Below are positions 12,942 to 26,490 of a stretch of 64,000 bases of DNA, one piece after another; within the stretch, counting starts at the first letter, position 1, and every line of letters begins with the position of its first letter. Location of the stretch: the NCBI GenBank assembly GCA_037954325.1, contig JBBMNZ010000006.1:4928001-4992000 (forward strand), written 5' to 3'. Made by a program: the position numbers and the translations under genes. The notes beneath the pieces are model-generated. The model was not told the DNA's origin. It saw nothing but the letters and a program-made list of their open reading frames with translations, and did not search any database. The DNA is from Fistularia commersonii (Eukaryota > Chordata > Actinopteri > Syngnathiformes > Fistulariidae).

Positions 12942-13114
12942 ATCAGCTTCAGGAAATTCATGAGTTATTTCCAATCTGTATCAAAAACGCTTCAACTCGG
13001 TGAGATAAGCACTTTTTTGAACGAATGGCTATATCTTTTGAACCTGTGGCTGGATTACACTGAATTTGACATATATTGTGCAGAATCAAGTCCTAAACAA
13101 CATATTTCAACAGC
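12761..13114 (+). repeat. Single-monomer tandem duplication, 2 x 177 bp
   Basis: Two adjacent copies, 12,761-12,937 and 12,938-13,114, both begin AGAAATCAGCTTCAGG and carry the unusual CAGG (CATG elsewhere). This is the smallest exact tandem duplication seen in region A. It keeps the frame open, giving a 207-codon ORF with three monomers. Confidence 0.85.
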
Positions 13115-14494
13115 AGGAACCAGCTTGATGAAATTCATTAGTTATTTCCACTCTGTATCAAAACGCTTTAACTCGGTGAGATTAGCAGTTCTTTGAACGA
13201 ATGGCTATATCTTTTGAACATGTGGCTGGATTACACTGAATTTGACATATAATGTGCAGAATCATGTCCTAAACAACATATTTCAACAGCAGAAATCAGC
13301 TTCATGAAATTCATGAGTTATTTCCAATCTGTATCAAGAACGCCACAACTCGGTGAGATAAGCACTTTTTTGAATGAATGGCTATATCTTTTGAACCTGT
13401 GGCTGGATTACGCTGAATTTGACATATATTGTGCAGAATCATGTCCTAAACAACTTATTTCAACAGCAGAAACCAGCTTGATGAAATTCATTAGTTACTT
13501 TCACTCCGAATCAATTATGCTTCAACCCAGTGACATAAGCACTTATTGAACGAATGGCTATATCTTTTGAACTTGTAGCTGGATTACACTGAATTTGACA
13601 TATATTGTGCAGAATCATGTCCTAAACAAGATATGTCAACAACAGAAACCAGCTTGATGAAATTCAATAGTTATTTCCACTCCGAATCAAAAACGCTTCA
13701 ACTCGGAGAGATAAGCACTTTTTTGAACGAATGGCAATATCTTTTGAACCTGTGGCTGGATTACACTGAATTTGACATATATTGTGCAGAATCAAGTCCT
13801 AAAAAACATATTTCAACAGCAGAAACCAGCTTGATGAAATTCATTAGTTATTTCCACTCTGTATCAAAAACGCTTTAACTCGGTGAGATTAGCACTTCTT
13901 TGAACGAATGGCTATATCTTTTGAACTTCTGGCTGGATTACACTGAATTTGAAATATATTGTGCAGAATCATGTCCTAAACAACTTATTTCAACAGCAGA
14001 AACCAGCTGGATGAAATTCATCAGTTATTTCCACTCCGAATCAATTATGCTTCAACCACGTGACATAAGCACTTTTTGAACGAATTGCTATATCTTTTGA
14101 ACGTGTAGCTGGATTACACTGAATTTGAATCATATTGTGCAGAATTATGTCCTAAACAAGATATGTCAACAACAGAAACCAGCTTGATTAAATTAAATAG
14201 TTATTTCCACTCCGAATCAAAAACGCTTCAACTCGGACAGATAAGCACTTTTTTGAACGAATGGCTATATCTTTTGAACCTGTGGCTGGATTACACTGAA
14301 TTTGAAATATATTGTGCAAAATCTTGTCCTAAACAACATATTTCAACAGCCGAAACCAGTTTCATGAAATTCATTAGTTATTTCCACTCCGAATCAAAAA
14401 CGCTTCAACTCGGACAGATAAGCACTTTTTTGAACGAATGGCAATATCTTTTGAACCTGTGGCTGGATTACACTGAATTTGACATATATTGTGC
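13032..14494 (+). repeat. 13-mer repeat block, copy 2
   Basis: Partner of 10,737-12,198. It lacks the one-base deletion found near 12,092, so that deletion is private to the other copy. It ends where the next monomer switches to CAAAATCATGTCC with AACAACTTATTTC. Confidence 0.8.
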
Positions 14495-14736
14495 AAAATC
14501 ATGTCCTAAACAACTTATTTCAACAACAGAAACCAGCTTGATGAAATTCATTAGTTATTTCCACTCTGTATCAAAAACGCTTTAACACGGTGAGATTAGC
14601 ACTTCTTTGAACGAATGGCTATATCTTTTGAACTTCTGGCTGGATTACACTGAATTTGAAATATATTGTGCAGAATCATGTCCTAAACAACTTATTTCAA
14701 CAGCAGAAACCAGCTTGATGAAATTCATTATTTATT

Positions 14737-16183
14737 TCCACTCCGAATCAATTATGCTTCAACCCAGTGACATAAGCACTTTTTGAACGAATTACTATAT
14801 CTTTTGAACTTGTAGCTGGATTACACTGAATTTGAATCATATTGTGCAGAATCATGTCCTAAACAAGATATGTCAACAACAGAAACCAGGTTGATTAAAT
14901 TCAATAGTTATTTCCACTCCGAATCAAAAACGCTTCAACTCGGACAGATAAGCACTTTTTTGAACGAATGGCTATGTCTTTTGAACCTGTGGCTGGATTA
15001 CACTGAATTTGACATATATTGTGCAGAATCATGTCCTAAACAACTTATTTCAACAGCAGAAACCAGCTTGATGAAATTCATTATTTATTTCCACTCCGAA
15101 TCAATTATGCTTCAACCACGTGACATAAGCACTTTTTGAACGAATTACTATATCTTTTGAACTTGTAGCTGGATTACACTGAATTTGAATCATATTGTGC
15201 AGAATCATGTCCTAAACAAGATATGTCAACAACAGAAACCAGGTTGATTAAATTCAATAGTTATTTCCACTCCGAATCAAAAACGCTTCAACTCGGACAG
15301 ATAAGCACTTTTTTGAACGAATGGCTATGTCTTTTGAACCTGTGGCTGGATTACACTGAATTTGACATATATTGTGCAGAATCATGTCCTAAACAACATA
15401 TTTCAACAGCAGAAATCAGCTTCAGGAAATTCATGAGTTATTTCCAATCTGTATCAAAAACGCTTCAACTCGGTGAGATAAGCACTTTTTTGAACAAATG
15501 GCTATATCTTTTGAACCTGTGGCTGGATTACACTGAATTTGACATATATTGTGCAGAATCAAGTCCTAAACAACATATTTCAACAGCAGAAACCAGCTTA
15601 ATGAAATTCATTAGTTATTTCCACTCTTTATCAAAAACGCTTTAACTCGGTGAGATTAGCACTTCTTTGAACGAATGGCTATATCTATTGAACTTGTGGC
15701 TGGATTACACTGAATTTGACATATATTGTGCAGAATCATGTCCTGAACAAGATATGTCAACAACAGAAACCAGCTTGATGAAATTCAATAGGTATTTCCA
15801 CTCCGAATCAAAAATGCTTCAACTCGGAGAGATAAGCACTTTTGAACGAATGGCTATATCTTTTGAACCTGTGGCTGGATTACACTGAATTTGACATATA
15901 TTGTGCAGAATCTTGTCCTAAACAACATATTTCAACAGCCGAAACCAGTTTCATGAAATTCATTAGTTATTTCCACTCCGAATCAAAAACGCTTCAACTC
16001 GGACAGATAAGCACTTTTTTGAACGAATGGCAATATCTTTTGAACCTGTGGCTGGATTACACTGAATTTGACATATATTGTGCAGAATCAAGTCCTAAAC
16101 AACATATTTCAACAGCAGGAACCAGCTTGATGAAATTCATTAGTTATTTCCACTCTGTATCAAAACGCTTTAACTCGGTGAGA
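14737..16183 (+). repeat. 30-mer-offset block, copy 2
   Basis: Partner of 9440-10,886. It ends abruptly at 16,183, where GCTTTAACTCGGTGAG passes into ATAAGCACTT instead of ATTAGCAGTT. This in-register junction removes two monomers relative to the partner. Private CpG-to-CpA change GAACAAATGG near 15,493. Confidence 0.8.
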
Positions 16184-17630
16184 TAAGCACTTTTTTGAAT
16201 GAATGGCTATATCTTTTGAACCTGTGGCTGGATTACGCTGAATTTGACATATATTGTGCAGAATCATGTCCTAAACAACTTATTTCAACAGCAGAAACCA
16301 GCTTGATGAAATTCATTAGTTACTTTCACTCCGAATCAATTATGCTACAACCCAGTGACATAAGCACTTATTGAACGAATGGCTATGTCTTTTGAACTTG
16401 TGGCTGGATTACACTGAATTTGACATATATTTTGCAGAATCATGTCCTGAACAAGATATGTCAACAACAGAAACCAGCTTGATGAAATTCAATAGGTATT
16501 TCCACTCCGAATCAAAAATGCTTCAACTCGGAGAAATAAGCACTTTTGAACGAATGGCTATATCTTTTGAACCTGTGGCTGGATTGCACTGAATTTGACA
16601 TATATTGTGCAAAATCTTGTCCTAAACAACATATTTCAACAGCCGAAACCAGTTTCATGAAATTCATTAGTTATTTCCACTCCGAATCAAAAACGCTTCA
16701 ACTCGGAGAGATAAGCACTTTTTTGAACGAATGGCAATATCTTTTGAACCTGTGGCTGGATTACACTGAATTTGACATATATTGTGCAGAATCAAGTCCT
16801 AAAAAACATATTTCAACAGCAGAAACCAGCTTGATGAAATTCATTAGTTATTTCCACTCTGTATCAAAAACGCTTTAACTCGGTGAGATTAGCACTTCTT
16901 TGAACGAATGGCTATATCTTTTGAACTTTTGGCTGGATTACACTGAATTTGAAATATATTGTGCAGAATCATGTCCTAAACAACTTATTTCAACAGCAGA
17001 AACCAGCTGGATGAAATTCATTAGTTATTTCCACTCCGAATCAATTATGCTTCAACCACGTGACATAAGCACTTTTTGAACGAATTGCTATATCTTTTGA
17101 ACGTGTAGCTGGATTACACTGAATTTGAATCATATTGTGCAGAATTATGTCCTAAACAAGATATGTCAACAACAGAAACCAGCTTGATTAAATTCAATAG
17201 TTATTTCCACTCCGAATCAAAAACGCTTCAACTCGGACAGATAAGCACGTTTTTGAACGAATGGCTATGTCTTTTGAACCTGTGGCTGGATTACACTGAA
17301 TTTGACATATATTGTGCAGAATCATGTCCTAAACAACATATTTCAACAGCAGAAATCAGCTTCAGGAAATTCATGAGTTATTTCCAATCTGTATCAAAAA
17401 CGCTTCAACTCGGTGAGATAAGCACTTTTTTGAACGAATGGCTATATCTTTTGAACCTGTGGCTGGATTACACTGAATTTGACATATATTGTGCAGAATC
17501 AAGTCCTAAACAACATATTTCAACAGCAGAAACCAGCTTGATGAAATTCATTAGTTATTTCCACTCTTTATCAAAAACGCTTTAACTCGGTGAAATTAGC
17601 ACTTCTTTGAACGAATGGCTATATCTATTG
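16180..17630 (+). repeat. 30-mer-offset block (second pair), copy 1
   Basis: About 1.45 kb matching 21,476-22,926 at offset 5296 bp. Shares the marker GGATTGCACTGAA (GGATTACACTGAA elsewhere) near 16,582 and 21,878. Private here: TATTTTGCAGAATC near 16,428 and GGCTATGTC near 16,380. Confidence 0.8.
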
Positions 17631-19776
17631 AACTTGTGGCTGGATTACACTGAATTTGACATATATTGTGCGGAATCATGTCCTGAACAAGATATTTCAA
17701 CAGCAGAAATCAGCTTCATGAAATTCATGAGTTATTTCCAATCTGTATCAAGAACGCCTCAACTCGGTGAGATAAGCACTTTTTTGAATGAATGGCTATA
17801 TCTTTTGAACCTGTGGCTGGATTACACTGAATTTGACATATATTGTGCAGAATCATGTCCTAAACAACTTATTTCAACAGCAGAAATCAGCTTGATGAAA
17901 TTCATTAGTTACTTTCACTCCGAATCAATTATGCTTCAACCGAGTGACATAAGCACTTATTGAACGAATGGCTATATCTTTTGAACTTGTGGCTGGATTA
18001 CACTGAATTTGACATATATTGTGCAGAATCATGTCCTGAACAAGATATGTCAACAACAGAAACCAGCTTGATGAAATTCATTAGTTATTTCCACTCCGAA
18101 TCAAAAACGCTTCAACTCGGAGAGATAAGCACTTTTTTGAACGAATGGCTATATCTTTTGAACCTGTGGCTGGATTGCACTGAATTTGACATATATTGTG
18201 CAAAATCTTGTCCTAAACAACATATTTCAACAGCCGAAACCAGTTTCATGAAATTCATTAGTTATTTCCACTCCGAATCAAAAACGCTTCAACTCGGAGA
18301 GATAAGCACTTTTTTGAACGAATGGCAATATCTTTTGAACCTGTGGCTGGATTACACTGAATTTGACATATATTGTGCAGAATCAAGTCCTAAAAAACAT
18401 ATTTCAACAGCAGAAACCAGCTTGATGAAATTCATTAGTTATTTCCACTCTGTATCAAAAACGCTTAACTCGGTGAGATTAGCACTTCTTTGAACGAATG
18501 GCTATATCTTTTGAACTTGTGGCTGGATTACACTGAATTTGACATATATTGTGCAGAATCATGTCCTAAACAACTTATTTCAACAGCAGAAACCAGCTGG
18601 ATGAAATTCATTAGTTATTTCCACTCCGAATCAATTATGCTTCAACCACGTGACATAAGCACTTTTTGAACGAATTGCTATATCTTTTGAACGTGTAGCT
18701 GGATTACACTGAATTTGAATCATATTGTGCAGAATTATGTCCTAAACAAGATATGTCAACAACAGAAACCAGCTTGATTAAATTCAATAGTTATTTCCAC
18801 TCCGAATCAAAAACGCTTCAACTCGGACAGATAAGCACTTTTTTGAACGAATGGCTATATCTTTTGAACCTGTGGCTGGATTACACTGAATTTGACATAT
18901 ATTGTGCTGAATCTTGTCCTAAACAACATATTTCAACAGCCAAAACCAGTTTCATGAAATTCATTAGTTATTTCCACTCCGAATCAAAAATGCTTTAACT
19001 CGGTGAGATTAGCACTTCTTTGAACGAATGGCTATATCTTTTGAACTTGTGGCTGGATTACACTGAATTTGACATATATTGTGCGGAATCATGTCCTGAA
19101 CAAGATATGTCAACAACAGAAACCACCTTGATGAAATTCAATAGGTATTTCCACTCCGAATCAAAAATGCTTCAACTCGGAGAGATAAGCACTTTTGAAC
19201 GAATGGCTATATCTTTTGAACCTGTGGCTGGATTACACTGAATTTGACATATATTGTGCAGAATCTTGTCCTAAACAACATATTTCAACAGCCGAAACCA
19301 GTTGCATGAAATTCATTAGTTATTTCCACTCCGAATCAAAAACGCTTCCACTCGGACAGATAAGCACTTTTTTTGAATGAATGGCAATATCTTTTGAACC
19401 TGTGGCTGGATTACACTGAATTTGACATATATTGCGCAGAATCAAGTCCTAAAAAACATATTTCAACAGCAGAAACCAGCTTGATGAACTTCATTAGTTA
19501 TTTCCACTCTGTATCAAAAACGCTTTAACTCGGTGAGATTAGCACTTCTTTGAACGAATGGCTATATCTTTTGAATTTCTGGCTGGATTACACTGAATTT
19601 GACATATATTGTGCATAATCATGTCCTAAACAACTTATTTCAACAGCAGAAACCAGCTTGATGAAATTCATTAGTTATTTCCACTCCGAATATATTATGC
19701 TTCAACCCAGTGACATAAGCACTTTTTGAACGAATTACTATATCTTTTGAACTTATAGCTGGATTACACTGAATTT
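17631..19776 (+). repeat. Region A mosaic segment
   Basis: About twelve monomers recombining types seen elsewhere. Near 18,160-18,240 the GGATTGCACTG type recurs. Near 18,463 one A is missing (AAACGCTTAACTCGG), which fuses the frame into a longer ORF. From 18,753 on, the chain with GCTGAATCTTGTCC and GCCAAAACC matches 25,637 onward at offset 6884 bp, linking regions A and B. No gene. Confidence 0.75.
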
Positions 19777-20646
19777 GAATCATATTGTGCAGAATTATGT
19801 CCTAAACAAGATATGTCAACAACAGAAACCAGCTTGATTAAATTCATTAGTTATTTCCACTCCGAATCAAAAACGCTTCAACTCGGACAGATAAGCACTT
19901 TTCTGAACGAATGGCTATGTCTTTTGAACCTGTGGCTGGATTACACTGAATTTGACATATATTGTGCAGAATCAAGTCCTAAACAACATATTTCAACAGC
20001 AGAAATCAGCTTCATGAAATTCATGAATTATTTCCAATCTATATCAAAAACGCTTCAACTCGGTGAGATAAGCACTTTTTTGAACGAATGGCTATATCTT
20101 TTGAACCTGTGGCTGGATTACACTGAATTTGACATAAATTTTACTGAATCAAGTCCTAAACAACATATTTCAACAGCAGAAACCAGCTTGATGAAATTCA
20201 TTAGTTATTTCCACTCTTTATCAAAAACGCTTTAACTCGGTGAGAGTAGCAGTTCATTGAACGAATGGCTATATCTTTTGAACTTGTGGCTGGATTACAC
20301 TGAATTTGAAATATATTGTGCAGAATCATGTCCTAAACAACTTATTTCAACAGCAGAAACCAGCTTGATGAAATTCATTAGTTATTTCCACTCCGAATCA
20401 ATTATGCTTCAACCCAGTGACATAAGCACTTATTGAACGAATGGCTATATCTTTTGAACTTGTGGCTGGATTACACTGAATTTGACATATATTGTGCGGA
20501 ATCATTTCCTGAACAAGATATGTCAACAACAGAAACCAGCTTGATGAAATTCAATAGGTATTTCAACTCCGAATCCAAAATGCTTCAACTCGGAGAGATA
20601 AGCACTTTTGAACGAATGGCTATATCTTTTGAACCTGTGGCTGGAT
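19777..20646 (+). repeat. Copy of the window's left edge
   Basis: Matches 1-870 at offset 19,776 bp, about 112 monomers. Differences by eye are few, for example ATTGAAC in AGCAGTTCATTGAAC is shared while TATATC replaces TGTATC near 20,040. Confidence 0.85.
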
Positions 20647-21475
20647 TACACTGAATTTGAAAAATATTGTGCAGAATCATTTCCTAAACAACATATTTCA
20701 ACAGCAGAAATCAGCTTCATGAAATTCATGAGTTATTTCCAATCTGTATCAAAACGCTTTAACTCGGTGAGATTAGCAGTTCTTTGAACGAATGGCTATA
20801 TCTTTTGAACTTGTGGCTGGATTACACTGAATTTGAAATATATTGTGCAGAATCATGTCCTAAACAACATATTTCAACAGCCGAAACCAGTTTCATGAAA
20901 TTCATTAGTTATTTCCACTCCGAATCAAAAACGCTTCAACTCGGACAGATAAGCACTTTTTTGAACGAATGGCAATATCTTTTGAACCTGTGGCTGGATT
21001 ACACTGAATTTGACATATATTGTGCAGAATCAAGTCCTAAACAACATATTTCAACAGCAGAAACCAGCTTGATGAAATTCATTAGTTATTTCCACTCTGT
21101 ATTAAAAACGCTTTAACTCGGTGAGATTAGCAGTTCTTTGAACGAATGGCTATATCTTTTGAACTTGTGGCTGGATTACACTGAATTTGACATATAATGT
21201 GCAGAATCATTTCCTAAACAACATATTTCAACAGCAGAAATCAGCTTCATGAAATTCATGAGTTATTTCCAATCTGTATCAAAACGCTTTAACTCGGTGA
21301 GATTAGCAGTTCTTTGAACGAATGGCTATATCTTTTGAACTTGTGGCTGGATTACACTGAATTTGACATATAATGTGCAGAATCATGTCCTAAACAACAT
21401 ATTTCAACAGCAGAAATCAGCTTCATGAAATTCATGAGTTATTTCCAATCTGTATCAAGAACGCCTCAACTCGGT
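20647..21475 (+). repeat. Region A segment with two inserted monomers
   Basis: Relative to the equivalent stretch after 870, this segment holds two additional monomers of the type CAGAATCATTTCC with TATCAAAACGCTTTAACTC. One copy has the rare GAATTTGAAAAATATTG near 20,655; the other has GACATATAATGTG near 21,190. No gene. Confidence 0.75.
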
Positions 21476-22926
21476 GAGATAAGCACTTTTTTGAATGAAT
21501 GGCTATATCTTTTGAACCTGTGGCTGGATTACGCTGAATTTGACATATATTGTGCAGAATCATGTCCTAAACAACTTATTTCAACAGCAGAAACCAGCTT
21601 GATGAAATTCATTAGTTACTTTCACTCCGAATCAATTATGCTTCAACCCAGTGACATAAGCACTTATTGAACGAATGGCTATATCTTTTGAACTTGTGGC
21701 TGGATTACACTGAATTTGACATATATTGTGCAGAATCATGTCCTGAACAAGATATGTCAACAACAGAAACCAGCTTGATGAAATTCAATAGGTATTTCCA
21801 CTCCGAATCAAAAATGCTTCAACTCGGAGAAATAAGCACTTTTGAACGAATGGCTATATCTTTTGAACCTGTGGCTGGATTGCACTGAATTTGACATATA
21901 TTGTGCAAAATCTTGTCCTAAACAACATATTTCAACAGCCGAAACCAGTTTCATGAAATTCATTAGTTATTTCCACTCCGAATCAAAAACGCTTCAACTC
22001 GGAGAGATAAGCACTTTTTTGAACGAATGGCAATATCTTTTGAACCTGTGGCTGGATTACACTGAATTTGACATATATTGTGCAGAATCAAGTCCTAAAA
22101 AACATATTTCAACAGCAGAAACCAGCTTGATGAAATTCATTAGTTATTTCCACTCTGTATCAAAAACGCTTTAACTCGGTGAGATTAGCACTTCTTTGAA
22201 CGAATGGCTATATCTTTTGAACTTCTGGCTGGATTACACTGAATTTGACATATGTTGTGCAGAATTATGTCCTAAACAACTTATTTCAACAGCAGAAACC
22301 AGCTGGATGAAATTCATTAGTTATTTCCACTCCGAATCAATTATGCTTCAACCACGTGACATAAGCACTTTTTGAACGAATTGCTATATCTTTTGAACGT
22401 GTAGCTGGATTACACTGAATTTGAATCATATTGTGCAGAATTATGTCCTAAACAAGATATGTCAACAACAGAAACCAGCTTGATTAAATTCAATAGTTAT
22501 TTCCACTCCGAATCAAAAACGCTTCAACTCGGACAGATAAGCACTTTTTTGAACGAATGGCTATGTCTTTTGAACCTGTGGCTGGATTACACTGAATTTG
22601 ACATATATTGTGCAGAATCATGTCCTAAACAACATATTTCAACAGCAGAAATCAGCTTCAGGAAATTCATGAGTTATTTCCAATCTGTATCAAAAACGCT
22701 TCAACTCGGTGAGATAAGCACTTTTTTGAACGAATGGCTATATATTTTGAACCTGTGGCTGGATTACACTGAATTTGACATATATTGTGCAGAATCAAGT
22801 CCTATACAACATATTTCAACAGCAGAAACCAGCTTGATGAAATTCATTAGTTATTTCCACTCTTTATCAAAAACGCTTTAACTCGGTGAGATTAGCACTT
22901 CTTTGAACGAATGGCTATATCTATTG
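21476..22926 (+). repeat. 30-mer-offset block (second pair), copy 2
   Basis: Partner of 16,180-17,630 at offset 5296 bp. Ends at 22,926, where the first of two 531 bp trimers joins the second. Confidence 0.8.
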
Positions 22927-23456
22927 AACGTGTAGCTGGATTACACTGAATTTGAATCATATTGTGCAGAATTATGTCCTAAACAAGATATGTCAACAAC
23001 AGAAACCAGCTTGATTAAATTCAATAGTTATTTCCACTCCGAATCAAAAACGCTTCAACTCGGACAGATAAGCACTTTTTTGAACGAATGGCTATGTCTT
23101 TTGAACCTGTGGCTGGATTACACTGAATTTGACATATATTGTGCAGAATCATGTCCTAAACAACATATTTCAACAGCAGAAATCAGCTTCAGGAAATTCA
23201 TGAGTTATTTCCAATCTGTATCAAAAACGCTTCAACTCGGTGAGATAAGCACTTTTTTGAACGAATGGCTATAAATTTTGAACCTGTGGCTGGATTACAC
23301 TGAATTTGACATATATTGTGCAGAATCAAGTCCTAAACAACATATTTCAACAGCAGAAACCAGCTTGATGAAATTCATTAGTTATTTCCACTCTTTATCA
23401 AAAACGCTTTAACTCGGTGAGATTAGCACTTCTTTGAACGAATGGCTATATCTATT
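22395..23456 (+). repeat. Trimer tandem duplication, 2 x 531 bp
   Basis: Copies 22,395-22,925 and 22,926-23,456 match throughout. Both share a change of GGCTATATCTTTTG to an A before TTTTG. The second copy then has one more change, giving GGCTATAAATTTTG and an in-frame TAA near 23,272. The first copy alone has GTCCTATACAAC near 22,800. Confidence 0.85.
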
Positions 23457-24897
23457 GAACTTGTGACTGGAATACACTGAATTTGACATATATTGTGCGG
23501 AATCATGTCCTGAACAAGATATGTCAACAACAGAAACCAGCTTGATGAAATTCAATAGGTATTTCCACTCCGAATCAAAAATGCTTCAACTCGGAGAGAT
23601 AAGCACTTTTAAACGAATGGCTATATATTTTGAACCTGTGGCTGGATTACACTGAATTTGACATATATTGTGCAGAATCTTGTCCTAAACAACATATTTC
23701 AACAGCCGAAACCAGTTTCATGAACATCATTAGTTATTTCCACTCCGAATCAAAAACGCTTCAACTCGGACAGATAAGCACTTTTTTGAACGAATGGCAA
23801 TATCTTTTGAACCTGTGGCTGGATTACGCTGACTTTGACATATATTGTGCAGAATCAAGTCCTAAACAACATATTTCAACAGCAGGAACCAGCTTGATGA
23901 AATTCATTAGTTATTTCCACTCTGTATCAAAACGCTTTAACTCGGTGAGATTAGCAGTTCTTTGAACGAATGGCTATATCTTTTGAACCTGTGGCTGGAT
24001 TACGCTGAATTTGACATATATTGTGCAGAATCATGTCCTAAACAACTTATTTCAACAGCAGAAACCAGCTTGATGAAATTCATTAGTTACTTTCACTCCG
24101 AATCAATTATGCTTCAACCCAGTGACATAAGCACTTATTGAACGAATGGCTATATCTTTTGAACTTGTGGCTGGATTACACTGAATTTGACATATATTGT
24201 GCAGAATCATGTCCTGAACAAGATATGTCAACAACAGAAACCAGCTTGATGAAATTCAATAGGTATTTCCACTCCGAATCAAAAATGCTTCAACTCTGAG
24301 AAATAAGCACTTTTGAACGAATGGCTATATCTTTTGAACCTGTGACTGGATTGCACTGAATTTGACATAGATTGTGCAAAATCTTATCCTAAACAACATA
24401 TTTCAACAGCCGAAACCAGTTTCATGAAATTCATTAGTTATTTCCACTCCGAATCAAAAACGCTTCAACTCGGAGAGATAAGCACTTTTTTGAACGAATG
24501 GCAATATCTTTTGAACCTGTGGCTGGATTACACTGAATTTGACATATATTGTGCAGAATCAAGTCCTAAAAAACATATTTCAACAGCAGAAACCAGCTTG
24601 ATGAAATTCATTAGTTATTTCCACTCTGTATCAAAAACGCTTTAACTCGGTGAGATTAGCACTTCTTTGAACGAATGGCTATATCTTTTGAACTTCTGGC
24701 TGGATTACACTGAATTTGAAATATATTGTGCAGAATCATGTCCTAAACAACTTATTTCAACAGCAGAAACCAGCTGGATGAAATTCATTAGTTATTTCCA
24801 CTCCGAATCAATTATGCTTCAACCACGTGACATAAGCACTTTTTGAACGAATTGCTATATCTTTTGAACGTGTAGCTGGATTACACTGAATTTGACA
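23457..24897 (+). repeat. Region A/B transition segment
   Basis: Eight or so monomers with several private changes: TTGTGACTGGAATAC at 23,461, GCTGACTTTG near 23,830, CAACTCTGAG near 24,294 (loss of the CTCGG CpG) and CTTATCCTAAAC near 24,383. First appearance of the type CATGAACATCATTAG (near 23,720) that marks region B. No gene. Confidence 0.7.
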
Positions 24898-26490
24898 TAT
24901 ATTGTGCGGAATCATGTCCTGAACAAGATATGTCAACAACAGAAACCAGCTTGATGAAATTCAATAGGTATTTCCACTCCGAATCAAAAATGCTTAAACT
25001 CGGACAGATAAGCACTTTTTTGAACGAATGGCTATATCTTTTGAACCTGTGGCTGGATTACACTGAATTTGACATATATTGTGCAAAATCTTGTCCTAAA
25101 CAACATATTTCAACAGCCGAAACCAGTTTCATGAAATTCATTAGTTATTTCCACTCCGAATCAAAAACGCTTCAAATCGGACAGATAAGCACTTTTTTGA
25201 ACGAATGGCAATATCTTTTGAACCTGTGGCTGGATTACACTGAATTTGACATATATTTTGCAGAATCAAGTCCTAAAAAACATATTTCAACAGCAGAAAC
25301 CAGCTTGATGAATTTCATTAGTTATTTCCACTCTGTATCAAAAATGCTTTAACTCGGTGAGATTAGCACTTCTTTGAACGAATGGCTATATCTTTTGAAC
25401 CTGTGGCTGGATTACACTGAATTTGACATATATTGTGCAGAATCATGTCCTAAACAACTTATTTCAACAGCAGAAACCAGCTTGATGAAATTCATTATTT
25501 ATTTCCACTCCGAATCAATTATGCTTCAACCCAGTGACATAAGCACTTTTTGAACGAATTACTATATCTTTTGAACTTGTAGCTGGATTACACTGAATTT
25601 GAATCATATTGTACAGAATCATGTCCTAAACAAGATATGTCAACAACAGAAACCAGCTTGATTAAATTCAATAGTTATTTCCACTCCGAATCAAAAACGC
25701 TTCAACTCGGTGAGATAAGCACTTTTTTGAATGAATGGCTATATCTTTTGAACCTGTGGCTGGATTACACTGAATTTGACATATATTGTGCTGAATCTTG
25801 TCCTAAACAACATATTTCAACAGCCAAAACCAGTTTCATGAAATTCATTAGTTATTTCCACTCCGAATCAAAAATGCTTTAACTCGGTGAGATTAGCACT
25901 TCTTTGAACGAATGGCTATATCTTTTGAACTTGTGGCTGGATTACACTGAATTTGACATATATTGTGCGGAATCATGTCCTGAACAAGATATGTCAACAA
26001 CAGAAACCAGCTTGATGAAATTCAATAGGTATTTCCACTCCGAATCAAAAATGCTTCAACTCGGAGAGATAAGCACTTTTAAACGAATGGCTATATATTT
26101 TGAACCTGTGGCTGGATTACACTGAATTTGACATATATTGTGCAGAATCTTGTCCTAAACAACATATTTCAACAGCCGAAACCAGTTTCATGAACATCAT
26201 TAGTTATTTCCACTCCGAATCAAAAACGCTTCAACTCGGACAGATAAGCACTTTTTTGAACGAATGGCAATATCTTTTGAACCTGTGGCTGGATTACACT
26301 GAATTTGACATATATTGTGCAGAATCAAGTCCTAAACAACATATTTCAACAGCAGAAACCAGCTTGATGAAATTCATTAGTTATTTCCACTCTGTATCAA
26401 AAACGCTTTAACTCGGTGAGATTAGCACTTCTTTGAACGAATGGCTATATCTTTTGAACTTCTGGCTGGATTACACTGAATTTGACATAT
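24898..26490 (+). repeat. Region B 13-mer, copy 1
   Basis: About 1.59 kb matching 27,195-28,787 at offset 2297 bp (13 monomers). Markers: AAATGCTTAAACTCGG, CTTCAAATCGGACAG, ATTGTACAGAATC and GCCAAAACCAG. Confidence 0.85.
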
